This document shows, one piece after another, positions 1-9,957 of a stretch of 64,000 nucleotides of DNA. The stretch is from Verpa conica (lineage: Eukaryota; Ascomycota; Pezizomycetes; Pezizales; Morchellaceae). How positions within the stretch are numbered: the first letter of the stretch is position 1; each line of letters opens with the position of its first letter. The stretch lies in NCBI GenBank assembly GCA_033030425.1, contig JAUFSD010000008.1, positions 1,612,001 through 1,676,000 on the forward strand, given 5' to 3'. The position numbers and the translations under genes were made by a program. The notes below the pieces were generated by a model. The model made no database searches and had not been told where the DNA came from. It saw only the letters and a program-made list of their open reading frames with translations.

Positions 1-1060
1 TCTAACAGCATTGGTGATAGTAGTTTGGCGAGAAAGGGGCTTGCCTGGAGAAGGCAGTTGAGGTCTCTCAGCTTTAGATTCGCTGCAACCTGGAGGATAA
101 GCTCGTTGGGTAAATCGAGGAATGTTGTTGGGATTGCCGGTGTAGAGGGCCGTCCGCAAAGAAAGTAGTATACTCGTAGCATCTTGAGTGATTGTGTTTC
201 ATGCAAACATGTAGGTGGGTGGGACCATTTATATGTGGTGGGTCTTTTTATAATGGCCTCGGAGCTAGTCCTATGCGCTATTAATTGGCACTACGCACTT
301 ACCTAGCGGTATGTATAATCGGTCCAGCTACGTCACCGTTATAAGCTAAGCTGCCTTTTCTCTGTATCTGGCTACGGTCTTTGATGAACCAAATCTCCAG
401 ATAAAGTATAGAGTTTTTTAAGTATTCCTGTTATCGAACGTGTCAATAGATGTCTTGGCATGTGTTATAAGAGCCACATGCGGCTCTTAGCTTAGATCAT
501 CATAACTCATCATGTTATCACACAGAGGACAGCGGTTTCACCTGACATTTCTTAGCTTAACAAAATAAATTAAGATTTTCAATGTTAAAGTCTAACAAAC
601 CACCCAGTATTCCCTCAGAGAATAGTGATTTACCTGTACTATTTATGTTTCGGTTCCCAAATATTGTATTTCTTACAGGGTACTTGTAGGTTTAGGGTTA
701 CCAGCACCAGAAGTGACTCGGGGTGATTGTTCATACACCGAGTGATATCTCGTGAGTTATTATTAATCATAAATACATGGAGGCCTTAAGCTATTGTTTC
801 ACTATTTACTTATATTAATCTATGTATTGTTGTGGAGGAAGATACCATACCCAGATGAGGCTCTCGGTTGCTAGTTTCTCAAGTTTCATTTTCTGACTGG
901 TTCATATAATCGCACTCGCTCCACCAGAAAGACCACGAAAACCTCATCGCCTAGAGTCAACTGCCAATAATCGACCCCTCCCCTCATCAATACAAGAAGC
1001 CACCACGCATTCGATAACCTCTATCTCAACCAAGTCATTTACAAGCCTAATTAATACGCA
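1..1060. other. Non-coding flank, no gene seen
   Basis: No reading frame with coding character is visible on either strand. The stretch is AT-rich and simply leads into the short coiled-coil frame that starts at 1061. Confidence 0.5.
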
Positions 1061-1274
1061 ATGAGCACACGACAAGCACTCATCAAACAAATACAATCTC
1101 TGGAAGCAGAATTCACAGAAGAGAAAGAAAATGGGATAGACTTGAGAAGGCAGATGGCTATTCTACAATCGGAAAAGCATAATATGAAATTAATCGCTTT
1201 GGATATACGGAGAAATACGAGAGAGTCGAGGAGTGGAAGACAGAGGTGATGGAGCGTTTGGTAGATGGAAGGTA
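1061..1274 (+). pseudogene. 5' fragment of a coiled-coil gene interrupted by the 7.7-kb element
   Basis: An ATG at 1061 opens a 62-codon frame rich in Glu, Lys, Gln and Arg with heptad-like spacing, as in a coiled coil. From about 1170 a second frame has the same composition (TEKYERVEEWKTEVMERL) and runs up to the TA at 1273-1274, so one frameshift or a missed intron separates the two. The left inverted repeat of the transposon starts at 1275. Charged coding-like sequence resumes on the far side of the element at 8955. I infer one original gene cut by the insertion. Its family is not recognised. Confidence 0.45.
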
Positions 1275-1303
1275 TGGGGGCACGTAGCTACAAAAGTCCG
1301 GAA
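1275..1303. repeat. Left terminal inverted repeat of the 7.7-kb element
   Basis: It begins TGGGGGCACGTAG and runs through ACAAAAGTCCGGAA. It matches the reverse complement of 8924-8952 except at its first base and at position 13. TA precedes it at 1273-1274. Confidence 0.75.
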
Positions 1304-1550
1304 GTGACATTGGCGGTTCGGTGGTATTGGCACTAGACTACTCTAAAAGTAAGAATGTAAAAAAATAATTTCGCTTTGCTAAGGAAGATGTGGAACACAT
1401 TCTTCAGGTAATGATAAAGATATTCTCTGTAGGGTTCATACATTTTCCTCCTCTTATGGTGGAGTTGAGATATAGGTACATGTATAGGTAGTTCCCATCG
1501 TGAGAATTCACTTCCTCACCCACGCCCCTCCCCAGTTCACCACCCACGCC

Positions 1551-1622
1551 CTCCTACAGCTTTGCACCCTTCCTACAGCTTTGCCCACCTCTCCTACAGC
1601 TTTGCCCCTCCTATGGCTTCGC
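1551..1622. repeat. Four tandem units of about 18-20 bp
   Basis: The core CTCCTACAGCTTTGC is repeated about four times, the last copy diverged to CTCCTATGGCTTCGC. The array lies just inside the left end of the transposon. A short inverted pair (TTCGCGTAAC and GTTACGCGAA, about 1618-1660) follows it. It may be a subterminal protein-binding array or plain tandem drift. Confidence 0.6.
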
Positions 1623-1677
1623 GTAACCTCCGTCGGAACTTTCGCGCAACGTTACGCGAAACCTTAAAATCCTCGGC

Positions 1678-2007
1678 ATGCCTGAAGCTTTTACCTACTT
1701 TGACATGCAGCGCATGATAGCAGCACAGATACCACCAGGCACCTACCACCTACAATTGCATAGACAATTTCATAGCAAAATCACTCTACATAATCAAGTG
1801 CTTTTGGAGGGGTTGGAGAGCTTTGCCTTTCAGGGTTCAGATGTGCGCTTCCATGGGAAGGCTTTAGGGATACCTTTAGCGCATGGTATTTGGCTTAGAG
1901 TACAATTTGCTTTACATGGGCATGGTATACCTATATCAAGGACAGAGTGGGATACAGTTGTCTCTAGCTGGGAGGGAGAGGGGAAGGGGAAGAGGAAAGA
2001 GCTGTGA
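1678..2007 (+). CDS. Unrecognised 109-aa protein inside the transposon
   Basis: A single-exon frame runs from ATG 1678 to a stop at 2005-2007 (109 aa). The N-terminal 90 residues are mixed hydrophobic and His-rich with no membrane span. The C-terminus is a basic tail (GEGKGKRKEL), which echoes the long Lys-Gly tract of the other passenger ORF at 3394. I recognise no family. It could be a complete small protein or an exon of a longer decayed gene, and it has no convincing intron signals. Its position just inside the left inverted repeat makes it a candidate cargo gene of the element. Confidence 0.35.
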   Translation: MPEAFTYFDMQRMIAAQIPPGTYHLQLHRQFHSKITLHNQVLLEGLESFAFQGSDVRFHGKALGIPLAHGIWLRVQFALHGHGIPISRTEWDTVVSSWEGEGKGKRKEL

Positions 2008-3393
2008 CGACTTTACCATCGTCATGACTAGTCTCAAGTACCTCTCCATATAGAGACACCTAAGGATCTCCCTTGAGGCATAGGACTAGCTATCCCATTC
2101 CGGTCAATAGATACTAAGGAAAGTCATTACTATGATAGCCCGATCCCTAAGCGAGCTGGCGAGCTCCTAGGGCGGAGCGAAGCTCACCGTCGTCGGTATG
2201 CGACAGAGACCAGAGTAATGCGTCTGTAGCTTATAGCTACGGGAGATACTAGTGTAATGAGACTGAAGCAGTTACCTCCATGGACAGAGTTAAGCTCCTG
2301 TTCCTCTAGGAGGAATTATAACAGCTTCGCTGATGGCCAATCTTATGGGAGGCCGAGAGCCATGAAACGAGAGCAAAGCTATGCTTAGTAGTTAGGGCCG
2401 CCAGCAAAAGTAGTAATTAACCTGGCGGCGTCACGAATCGAACCATACGGGGCTAAGCCTTGTGCGTCGCCCTAAGGTCCTTATGGATCAAGATTACCTC
2501 TCCGCCACGCCCCAGGTTGGACTAGGAACGTGGGAAAGGAATCTAAGCAACGGCAGGAATCACCAGTGGGTTACCCTACCTAGGGGACTCTGTGTTTTCT
2601 AACACCCAGAGGCGCCCCACTGTGCCACCCGCCGTTTGCAGAGGGGGCCCCCCTGAGTTGCTGATTCCCTAACAAAAAGACAAGTTTTGGACCCCAAAAA
2701 TAACCCCAAATCCGTCAGGAAAATTCGTCCAACCGAACCAAACTCGGAGGGTATATGGGGGACAGTGCTGCGAATCCATAGGTGCAATCGGATTTGAAAT
2801 CGGACCATTTTAGCAATAGTTACAGAGCTTTTAGTAACCAAAGCTTTTTAGTCGCTAGTCTATCGACCCCGCTAGTTCTTAGGGGCGCTCTAGACTCAGT
2901 TGATTTCCAAGCACGGAGGAATTGTTCCCCCGCTTCTTGGCAGCCTGCTCACAATCAAAATCATAGCTTAAACCCGTCCTTCCCCCAGGACAATCATTCT
3001 TGCTAGTCAACGAACAACCGTTGTTCAGAGACCCTCATACTCTTTGCTAAAGACGTTTGTCTTCCCCTGGGAAGCAGAGCCTTTTAAAGTCTTTAGTTAT
3101 CTATCCATAAAATCCTTATTCCTGTTTTGCCTAGGGACTGTCGACCTTCCGTGTTGACGAGCGGTTCTAAGCCTCGCTGCTGAAGCTTCTCGTCAGAAAG
3201 TGAGGTTGTTGGTTTTTTTGGTACGGCAGTACTCCCCTGGGAGTGCCCCTGTTACAAGAGCAGGATCAAAAGTTAATTACTTATTTTGCTGCCTCTATTG
3301 TCGGTACAGATATGTGTATTATTCTAGTTGATAGGTAATCTTTTATTTAACTTTTTAATATCTTTTAACTAATCTTTTAATAGGAATAAGCTT
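2008..3393. other. Non-coding interior of the transposon
   Basis: About 1.4 kb without a convincing gene on either strand. It contains several short self-complementary stretches (for example around 2160-2190) and the tRNA-like sequence at 2438-2516, and otherwise nothing recognisable. Confidence 0.4.
2438..2516 (-). ncRNA. tRNA-like (pol III box) sequence, not a functional tRNA
   Basis: On the minus strand there is an A-box-like TGGCGGAGAGGT followed about 55 nt later by a B-box-like GGTTCGATTC, ending in GCCGCC that could pair with the 5' GGGGCG. The T-stem does not pair properly and no anticodon loop with U33 forms, so I read it as a decayed tRNA or a SINE-like head. A 25-nt part of it recurs once, in the opposite orientation, at about 4675-4700. 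Confidence 0.35.
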
Positions 3394-4371
3394 ATGACTA
3401 TTACTGCTATACAAACCTCCGATACTATGCCTTGGTTCGATACCAATTTGGCTCCTTGTCCAATACAGCAACCAGACCAATTTGAAGCGAACCTCAGAAA
3501 AGCCAACAGGCTTAGGGACCCTAAGAGAACCTCTGCAATCTATAAGGAAATGACCAATCCTACCAACAATGATTTATGGAATGGGATTGGAACCAGCCAT
3601 GCAGTAGAGATATTGCATTGTGCTTTTATACATCCTGAGCATAGAGTATGTGAGATTTTCAGCAAGAAGGAGTTGAGAGAAAAGCTTTATTCTGCAATTA
3701 GAAGCTTTTTTTCTATTGCCCAATCTACCGAGTACCTCCAAAGAGTTCCTGCCAACAAAACCTCTATCCATGCTTTTGAATTCTCACCAGCAGTTACTCG
3801 ATACATCAATGAGCAATTCACCAAAGCCTACAGAAAATCAACTACCCTTTTACCATTACCTCAATACCATATTCTTCAACAAGCAGGACTATTGGAGAAA
3901 GCAAAGCCTTTGAGCGAAGGGTGGGAATCGGATCTTTTTACAGCTAATGGTAGAGAGAGGAAAAAATTGGTTCCTGTGTATATGATTGAACTGAAGAGTA
4001 AAAAAAGAAAGGAGGGGGAGAAAGGAAAGGGAAAGGGAAAGGGAAAGGGAAAAGGAAAGGGAAAGGGGAAAAAAAAAGAAATCCAGGCTGATGAGGATGG
4101 TAGGAGTAAGTATACTTATACCTGTATTTTTTCCCAGCCTACTTATGCGAAAGGAATTGTACTATCAAAAGAGGAGGCAAAAAAGAAAAGGAAGCATTTA
4201 GAAACAAATGAAAAACGGGCAGAAATTGGTATTGGAAGCTTTATGGATACTATCAGAGAGATAGCTGAAAGACAAAAGCTAACTAATATGAATGGGCATC
4301 GGGTTAGTATTAGAAATGATGGAAAAATTGGAAGGCCAATTAAAAGGCAAAGAAGTTCCAAAGACTTGTAA
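3394..4371 (+). CDS. Unrecognised 325-aa basic protein with Lys-Gly repeat, transposon passenger
   Basis: A single exon runs from ATG 3394 to TAA 4369-4371. The first 190 residues are compositionally normal and look globular. A (KG)n tract follows at about residues 208-228, encoded by a GGGAAA-type hexamer array, then a basic, helix-rich tail ending in an RPIKRQRSSK nuclear-localisation-like patch. No catalytic motif or known domain is recognised. The gene lies between two inverted copies of a 25-bp tRNA-like sequence (about 2475-2500 and 4675-4700) and inside the 7.7-kb element, so it may have arrived as a separate unit. The open frame of nearly 1 kb and the absence of internal stops support a real gene. 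Its function is unknown. Confidence 0.55.
   Translation: MTITAIQTSDTMPWFDTNLAPCPIQQPDQFEANLRKANRLRDPKRTSAIYKEMTNPTNNDLWNGIGTSHAVEILHCAFIHPEHRVCEIFSKKELREKLYSAIRSFFSIAQSTEYLQRVPANKTSIHAFEFSPAVTRYINEQFTKAYRKSTTLLPLPQYHILQQAGLLEKAKPLSEGWESDLFTANGRERKKLVPVYMIELKSKKRKEGEKGKGKGKGKGKGKGKGKKKEIQADEDGRSKYTYTCIFSQPTYAKGIVLSKEEAKKKRKHLETNEKRAEIGIGSFMDTIREIAERQKLTNMNGHRVSIRNDGKIGRPIKRQRSSKDL
4021..4070 (+). repeat. GGGAAA hexamer microsatellite inside a coding region
   Basis: Seven to eight imperfect GGGAAA units keep the frame and encode alternating Gly and Lys. Length changes in whole units would not shift the frame. Confidence 0.8.
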
Positions 4372-4778
4372 ATATTTAGATAGTGGCGGAAAGTTAAATT
4401 GTGAATGGTAGTTAAATACAACATATATATTTCTTTTCCTATAGTTTTTGAAAGCTTCATTATTGTTCATTTTGGGACGATCTCCAACTGTAGGGCCACT
4501 GCAATAGGGTGAATCAGGGTGGTTTTTTGGTATGGTTCCCTAGAGAATTTGAGGTACTATTTTGGTATAAAAGGCAGACGGTAAACAATGTACAAGAAAA
4601 GTGTATATAAATCTGTAGGGCAGCTGGTACTATTTTAATAGTCTTTATACTTTAAGTACTATCAACTGTATGGCGGAGCGGTAATCTTGATCCATAACGT
4701 ATATCGTGGGCACTTGGCGTGCGCAAGTGCACGCGTACGGATCCCCATACAGTTGTTCTTTTTGTTTTTATATATACA
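4372..4778. other. Spacer with a palindromic tRNA-like cassette
   Basis: No gene is seen. Positions about 4664-4754 form a nested palindrome: AACTGTATGG pairs with CCATACAGTT at the outside, and GCACTTG pairs with CAAGTGC in the middle. The left arm carries the A-box-like GGCGGAGCGGT also found inverted at about 2500. Confidence 0.4.
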
Positions 4779-6599
4779 CTATTCAGAATCATTACTTGAT
4801 TCATCACTATCTAATAAAAGTATTACATTTTCATCCTCGCCGTCAAAAGCTACTTCTACAGATGGAATTACGTTCAGAGTACGTTGAAGCTCTTTTGGCT
4901 TGGGTAGTAGCATAAGAACTGGATCTACATTACCTTTAGCCACATGATGCTTTATATTTGCCCTTAAAAAACAGTACATGATAAAATGAAGTTTCTGTCC
5001 TGTAGAGATCTCCATTTCATATAAAATCACCGGTGGATAGCCCCCTTTAGCAATCAACTGTTTACAATATGTGAATGTTTTTTCGGGTAGATATGCTGCA
5101 TGATCTAATTTTTAATATTAGTTTTGTAATTAAAATATTTTGATGGAGAATATACCATAGTATTCCCCAGTTTCCGTATTTCTGAGAGTTTGTTCTCTAA
5201 TTTCATGGATCTTATCAACTGAAGCAGTATGGCCGTAATCTGTTACTTCATCTGGAGGGAAATAATAGTTGTAATATGGTTCACCAGTTGGAAGGTTGGG
5301 CCGATTTTTTTGTTTCCGAATCTTATGATTATTCCATCTCTGAACAAATTCATAAAGTTTTGTTCTGAGTATAGGGAGATATATATAGAGTAAAGCTATT
5401 TTGTCTTCAAATGAATCTTCCGAATACAGTTCAGACTGCTGAAGGCTTCGAAAATAAGTCTATAACAAATTAATATTAATTTAACTTAAAGATAGAAAAT
5501 ATATTACCTTCCAAGTAACTGTAGCTCCATTTGTAAGCTGTCCCCACCAGCTTTCTATCCTAACATTTCGTGTTGAAGTACCATACCAAAATGTTTCCGG
5601 AAATGAAATGGTAGGATTATCAACTTTATGGAGATTCCAAAAAGCTTCTGCAATCATCATAGTTTCGGTACCTCTGTCAGCCCGTAAATGAAGAGGAATA
5701 CAAGAATGTGTTTGAGCTACTTCTAAAAACTGACTCAAAACACTAATTCCTGTTTTACCGGATACTCCACAGTAAAACCATGGTACATAACGTGAATATG
5801 TATCAATAGCAGCATATATTTCAATCCCAAACATTTGAAGCTTTAGATGACCGTCAATTGACCAGCACCAATTTGGCCCAGGACATGAAAATTGTGTATG
5901 ATGCCGATTGACTCCTTTCCACCGATTCTCCACGCCAATTGGATCCACTATTCGAAGAGCTTGTGAAATACGTTCACTAATATTATTAGTTAAATTAAAA
6001 TAAATTAAAACTATTAGAGATAGAATTCACACACTGTGAAGCAAGTATACCTATGTTTCGAAGATGAAACCAAACAGAACGCCGGCCAGCCAAAATAATA
6101 TTTCCTTTTTGTAATTCTTTCTCTATTATTTGTTGTAGAATCTTGTTTGCATCCTCATCTATACTGTCAGAAGATTGTCTACGAATCATTCCCATAGATT
6201 TTCGAATCGATGATAATCTTCGTGGTTCAATTTGATATCCATTTAGGCGTAAAATCTGATACTAAATTAGTATACTAAATATATTGGATTGATTTGGATT
6301 ACCCTAAGAATTTTTCTATCATTTAAACACTTTATCCAGAATAAAAAAGCAATCTCAACTCGTAAAGATGCAGTGTCTTCTGATTTTGAGTTTTTACTGA
6401 AGTCCCATTGTTGCAATCTTAACATTAAAGTTGTACGGGAACAATGAATATTTTTAGATGCTAAAATATCCAATACCTGTGCTGCTGTTCTATTTTTAAC
6501 AATGTATTCTGAGTATATTAGGTTTTTGTTTTCGAGAAGCTGTTTAGATAAAATATAAGACATAGTAGAAACGAGTGATGGGTTGTGATGAATATACAT
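4779..6599 (-). CDS. Integrase-like DDE transposase with N-terminal HTH, 5 exons, 538 aa
   Basis: Exons on the minus strand are 6599-6303, 6255-6035, 5976-5508, 5459-5156 and 5104-4779. The introns are 47, 58, 48 and 51 nt, and the joined length is a multiple of three. An HTH-like segment (residues about 35-67, NRTAAQVLDIL to MLRLQQW) resembles Clr5/transposase DNA-binding regions. The catalytic core has SIDGHLKL, YAAIDTYSRY, LRADRGTET and RIESWW, giving a D214-D273-E314 triad with 40 residues between the last two. This is the rve-like family that reads xxDGHxKL in other fungi and animals. The C-terminus is acidic. An ATG at 6563 is an alternative start. The gene is divergent from the gene at 7314 with about 0.7 kb between them. 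No stop or frameshift is seen in any exon, so it may be active. Confidence 0.8.
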
Positions 6600-7313
6600 A
6601 AATAATTCAGTAGGACAATTGTCGATGTATATAGTTTTAAAACTATACTGTACCACATTTATTATTTATTTCCCTTGCTTATATTACCACTTCTAGCCGT
6701 TCATAACCAGTTTTATGCGGTTACCCGTACCAGCCATAGGTAGCCATAGATAGCCATAGATAGCCATTTGTAGCCTTTACTCGGCTAACCCAAGTAAATT
6801 ATTATAACCACTAACTCGAATTGGTGTTCATTTTGAGGCAATTCGGGGTGGTTCCTGAACCAATGGATCTCACCCAATAGACCTGCCCCGGCCCAGATTC
6901 GGGCTTGATTTTTAGTGAAAGAATTGTTCTAATTGGAGGATAACCGGCAGTTAACTGGGGGATTTTTAAAGAGCAAACCCGGCCTGGCTGAGGAATGGAT
7001 TCCCGGTTAGTTTGGAGGGCCTATCCCATAACGAGCACTAACCCGAGTAAATATGAGAAAGCACAAACTCGCTTACTTACAGTATTTTGAGACTAAGAAT
7101 AGAATACTATCAAGACTAAAATAGATACCAGTAAAATATCTAGCGTATTTTAAATACAGATCTTCGATTCTTTATATATATCTAAATATAACCTATATTT
7201 ATACTTTACTATAAAAGAATAAAACTTAGTACAAGTATTTATACTCAAGCAAGCTACGTATAGCCCATCCACTTTTAACTTTAACTTTATTATCTCTATC
7301 ATCTCTGTTTCCA
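6600..7313. promoter_or_regulatory. Shared upstream region of the two divergent transposon genes
   Basis: A 0.7-kb AT-rich spacer separates the two divergent start codons, so both promoters must lie here. At 6732-6765 it carries about four tandem copies of a 10-bp unit (AGCCATAGAT and close variants), a possible binding array for an element-encoded protein. This role is inference. Confidence 0.45.
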
Positions 7314-8610
7314 ATGGCTTCTTCTTCTCGCACACTTCCTATTGAATATTGTAGAAAACGTGAAAGCACAATACATAGCAGGACTACCGATCGAATATAC
7401 AGGTGCTGTGGTGAGAAAGTACCATTATACCTACAGTCTACATCTATTTCCTTTTCAAATTCCCGAGAAACTTCACCTCCACCATCTGGTACAATTAAAA
7501 GCAGAAAAAATAAGGGAAAGAGTAAAGTTTTACCAGTACTGCCAGCGGAATCATATATGATTATATCTAGTCCTGAATATACATCTACTGAACATATTTC
7601 GGTGGTTAAAACAGGTCAGTTTACCGATCGTGAAACTGTGGAATTATATCGGAAAGGATCTATAACAAAAAGTACTTTAGAACGCACAATGAATCAAAAA
7701 TCTCAGTATGGAATGGTTTTGTCTATTCCAGTTTCTGTCGTCAATAGTGATATTCTTAAACGGACAGCAGCAAGAGACTCAAGAAAAATAGTTATATACC
7801 TAGGTTCAGCCTCCGAAAAATGGTCTGCCTATAAAAATCTTGGTATGTACCCTGTCTATGACCTACTTAAAAACGGTAACTAATTTAATTAGGTGTTTCA
7901 TCTAAAGTGTTCGAAAATCTTAATGAAATAATTACTGATTTTGAAGACTTTTCTCGAATGCTTCTCAATTCATCTCCAAATTGGTTAGATGAGGAATCTT
8001 CCAGTTTCAACTATATCGATATTCAGCAGATTATTCTGGCAACTCAATTCACGGCAAAGGAAGGACCTCACCGTCTTGAAGTTCAAAAGGAACCAATTAC
8101 AGTTGCTTCATTTTTACTTGACTTTCCTGGAGGGTCTTCTACAAAAATATATATAATTGTTAAGTTTGAAACGGAGATTGAGAAAGCTCATTGGCTTAAA
8201 ATTCAGAAAGACTCAACCAATGAGTTTCTTAAACAGATCAAATCTGAAGCTTTTAGTACAAAAGTTGAAGAAGAAGATATTGATGAACTTCAGTTATCTG
8301 TACGGAAACTTAAAAGCTTCTTTTAATAGATATTTGATTGCTAATTAGAGTCTAGGCACCTGCGATGAAGCGTACTGTTTCTATGCGTAAAGTATTTGAA
8401 AACAGTTCATCTTCGTCTCCTCTCAAAAAAAATCGGTACCTGTCACCAGAGTTACCCGAACTACCCGTACTTCATTATTCGCCAACTCCACTACCGCTTT
8501 CTTCTCCACCAAAATTTTCTAAATCACAAGTTGAGGTAGTAACAGGAGGTTTAGCAGACGAAATTGAATATCCTGGCCGTATAACTCGTCAACGTAAACG
8601 TGGTGGGTAA
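7314..8610 (+). CDS. Unknown 391-aa protein, divergent partner of the transposase, 3 exons
   Basis: Exons are 7314-7842, 7908-8299 and 8356-8610. Intron 1 (65 nt) has a GTATGT donor and a TAACTAA branch, and intron 2 is 56 nt. The joined frame is 392 codons including TAA. The N-terminal 70 residues are basic and Ser-rich, the middle (about 95-290) is mixed alpha/beta without membrane spans, and the C-terminus is Ser/Pro-rich, ending in a basic RITRQRKRGG patch. I recognise no domain. In the first exon a second frame stays open from 7342 to 7560, so an extra intron there cannot be excluded. Its place beside the transposase inside one TIR pair suggests an accessory mobility or regulatory protein, which is inference. 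Confidence 0.65.
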
Positions 8611-8923
8611 TTAGGAATTTGTATGAATGTATTTTGTTTCTTTTTGTATTTTTATTATGATTAAGCTATCTACATAATATACTGAGCTAGTGGTACCGCA
8701 ATACCCAGCTAAAGACTAAAGGGTAGTTGTAGGATCTGTTATTGGTGCCTTATCGGCTGCCGTATAACATTTTTCATTTTGGGATTCTGTTTTGAGTTTT
8801 TATTTGGGGTTTTTATTTGGGGTTTTTATCTGGGGTTTTTATTTGGGGTTTTTATTTGGGGTTTTAATTATTTTATCTAAAGTGGTTTGGCACTGTTGGT
8901 TGTTGATTATCGCCTAAATGAGA
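8611..8923. other. Right-end spacer of the transposon
   Basis: About 310 bp between the partner gene and the right inverted repeat. It holds no gene and contains the 13-bp tandem repeat annotated separately. Confidence 0.5.
8797..8867. repeat. 13-bp tandem repeat near the right end of the transposon
   Basis: About five and a half copies of GGGGTTTTTATTT, one with a single change (TATCT). It lies about 60 bp inside the right inverted repeat. The left end has a different array (1551-1622), so the element is asymmetric. Confidence 0.75.
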
Positions 8924-8952
8924 TTCCGGACTTTTGTAGTTACGTGCCCCCG
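8924..8952. repeat. Right terminal inverted repeat of the 7.7-kb element
   Basis: It reads TTCCGGACTTTTGTAG through TACGTGCCCCCG, and TA follows at 8953-8954. It pairs with 1275-1303 at 27 of 29 positions. Confidence 0.75.
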
Positions 8953-8954
8953 TA

Positions 8955-9152
8955 GGAAGGGTTGGTGAGCAGGGGCAGGCAGGGGCAAATCCCCGGAGCG
9001 TTGAAGGCCATCAATAAAACCTTGGAAGGTCAGGCTAAGTCACCTCAAGAAGCATGTGGTCGAAGCATGGATTTTTACAACGCGGAAGACACCGAAAGCA
9101 TGACCCGTTTACATGATGATCTTGGAAAACTATTCGAGCGGTTGAAAGGAAC
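8955..9152 (+). pseudogene. Continuation of the interrupted coiled-coil gene
   Basis: The frame downstream of the right TIR reads a charged, coding-like protein (AINKTLEGQAKSPQEA to HDDLGKLFERLKGT) that stops exactly where a TA-flanked MITE begins at 9155. If the transposon is removed, this frame is the same one that reaches the left insertion site, apart from a TAG at the junction that could be a GTAGGA intron donor. I infer one gene interrupted by two separate insertions. The product family is unknown. Confidence 0.45.
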
Positions 9153-9154
9153 TA

Positions 9155-9328
9155 CAGCACAATCGCCCTATGAGGGATCGGGCTATAAGAATAATCGCCT
9201 TATAAGGGTACGCACTCCCGACCAGACAGGGATTACGTTGTGTGTAGTGAGCCTTTTCTATAATGATATCCACCTTATAAGGATATGACACTACTCTAAT
9301 TTCATATTCTCATAGGGAGATCTCGCTG
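9155..9328. mobile_element. 174-bp pogo/Tigger-like MITE, degenerate
   Basis: TA flanks are at 9153-9154 and 9329-9330. The ends CAGCACAATCGCCCTAT and ATAGGGAGATCTCGCTG are imperfect inverted repeats. The left end closely matches the MITE at 41819 (CAGCACAGTCGCCCTAT), and interior TATAAGAAT and TATAAGG motifs are shared. It interrupts the charged reading frame at 8955-9152. Confidence 0.75.
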
Positions 9329-9399
9329 TATTACTGAAACGGAAAAAATATCATGAATGGGTAATATTTCTCCATCCTTCAGACCTAAATTGCTTGTTG

Positions 9400-9957
9400 T
9401 TCCAGCCTTAGGAGTATTGCCAGAATTTGTTGTTTCATAACTTCCAAATCTATCCGCTTTTCAAGGACGTCATCGGGCATCGATGTCAAAAGCGCGCCAG
9501 ATTCCCCAGCAAATAACACAACTGAAGCCACTGAAACCACCGAGGCCAGCCTGACTCCCGACCCTGACACCACTGGCTGTACGATTATTACTGTCGACAT
9601 GATCGTTGTTTCTGGAGATACTCTTATCACAACTCTCCCACCGCTCAACACTACTTCCGACGCGGTTCTATAGCCTGGAATGGCCTCGAAGACCGGCTAA
9701 CTTCAGGTTGAGGAAAACGCCGACCAAGCTGGTGCAGTTGGACCTAGTGCAGATGCCGGTGTAGGTGCCACTTTTGCTTCTAGTATTGGGGATAGTAGGG
9801 ACGTGGGGGTTAGGGGACTCGGCCTAGAGCTGATTGGAAGGCTTGGGTCTATAAGTACAGAGCGTGCCGGGGTTATGTCTGGTCTGGTGAGGGAAGGTCT
9901 TGTGCAAATGGAGTCTGCGGTTGATGAGGATCCCCAGGGTATGAATGAGGTTGAGTA
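9400..9957 (+). pseudogene. Degenerate Thr/Pro-rich and helical reading frame with two stops
   Basis: One plus-strand frame reads a Thr/Ser-rich, mucin-like stretch (NNTTEATETTEASLTPDP), then TAG at about 9671, TAA at about 9698, then a helical segment (VMSGLVREGLVQMESAVDE) ending at TAA 9955-9957. Apart from these two stops the frame is continuous. No family is recognised. It may be the 3' end of the interrupted gene or a separate decayed gene. Confidence 0.35.

Larger units (their letters stand above)
1275..8952. mobile_element. 7.68-kb DNA transposon with 29-bp TIRs and TA target duplication
   Basis: The ends 1275-1303 and 8924-8952 are inverted copies matching at 27 of 29 positions, and TA sits directly outside each end (1273-1274 and 8953-8954). 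Inside are a minus-strand DDE transposase gene (4779-6599), a divergent plus-strand gene (7314-8610), and two left-hand ORFs (1678-2007 and 3394-4371). The transposase frame is open across five exons, so the element may be recent or still competent. A two-gene divergent layout with extra passenger ORFs is large for a Tc1/mariner-like element, although TA flanks are typical of that group. That these ends belong to this transposase is inference, because no second copy is in the window. Confidence 0.7.

Noticed and set aside
7876..7907. A 32-nt intron in the transposon partner gene
   Set aside because: It keeps frame but is shorter than usual. The 65-nt alternative from 7843 has a GTATGT donor and a TAACTAA branch and also keeps frame.
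8797..8867. Possible internal telomeric repeat (GGGGTTTTTATTT)
   Set aside because: The unit is 13 bp and AT-rich, unlike TTAGGG, and sits at the subterminal position of a transposon.
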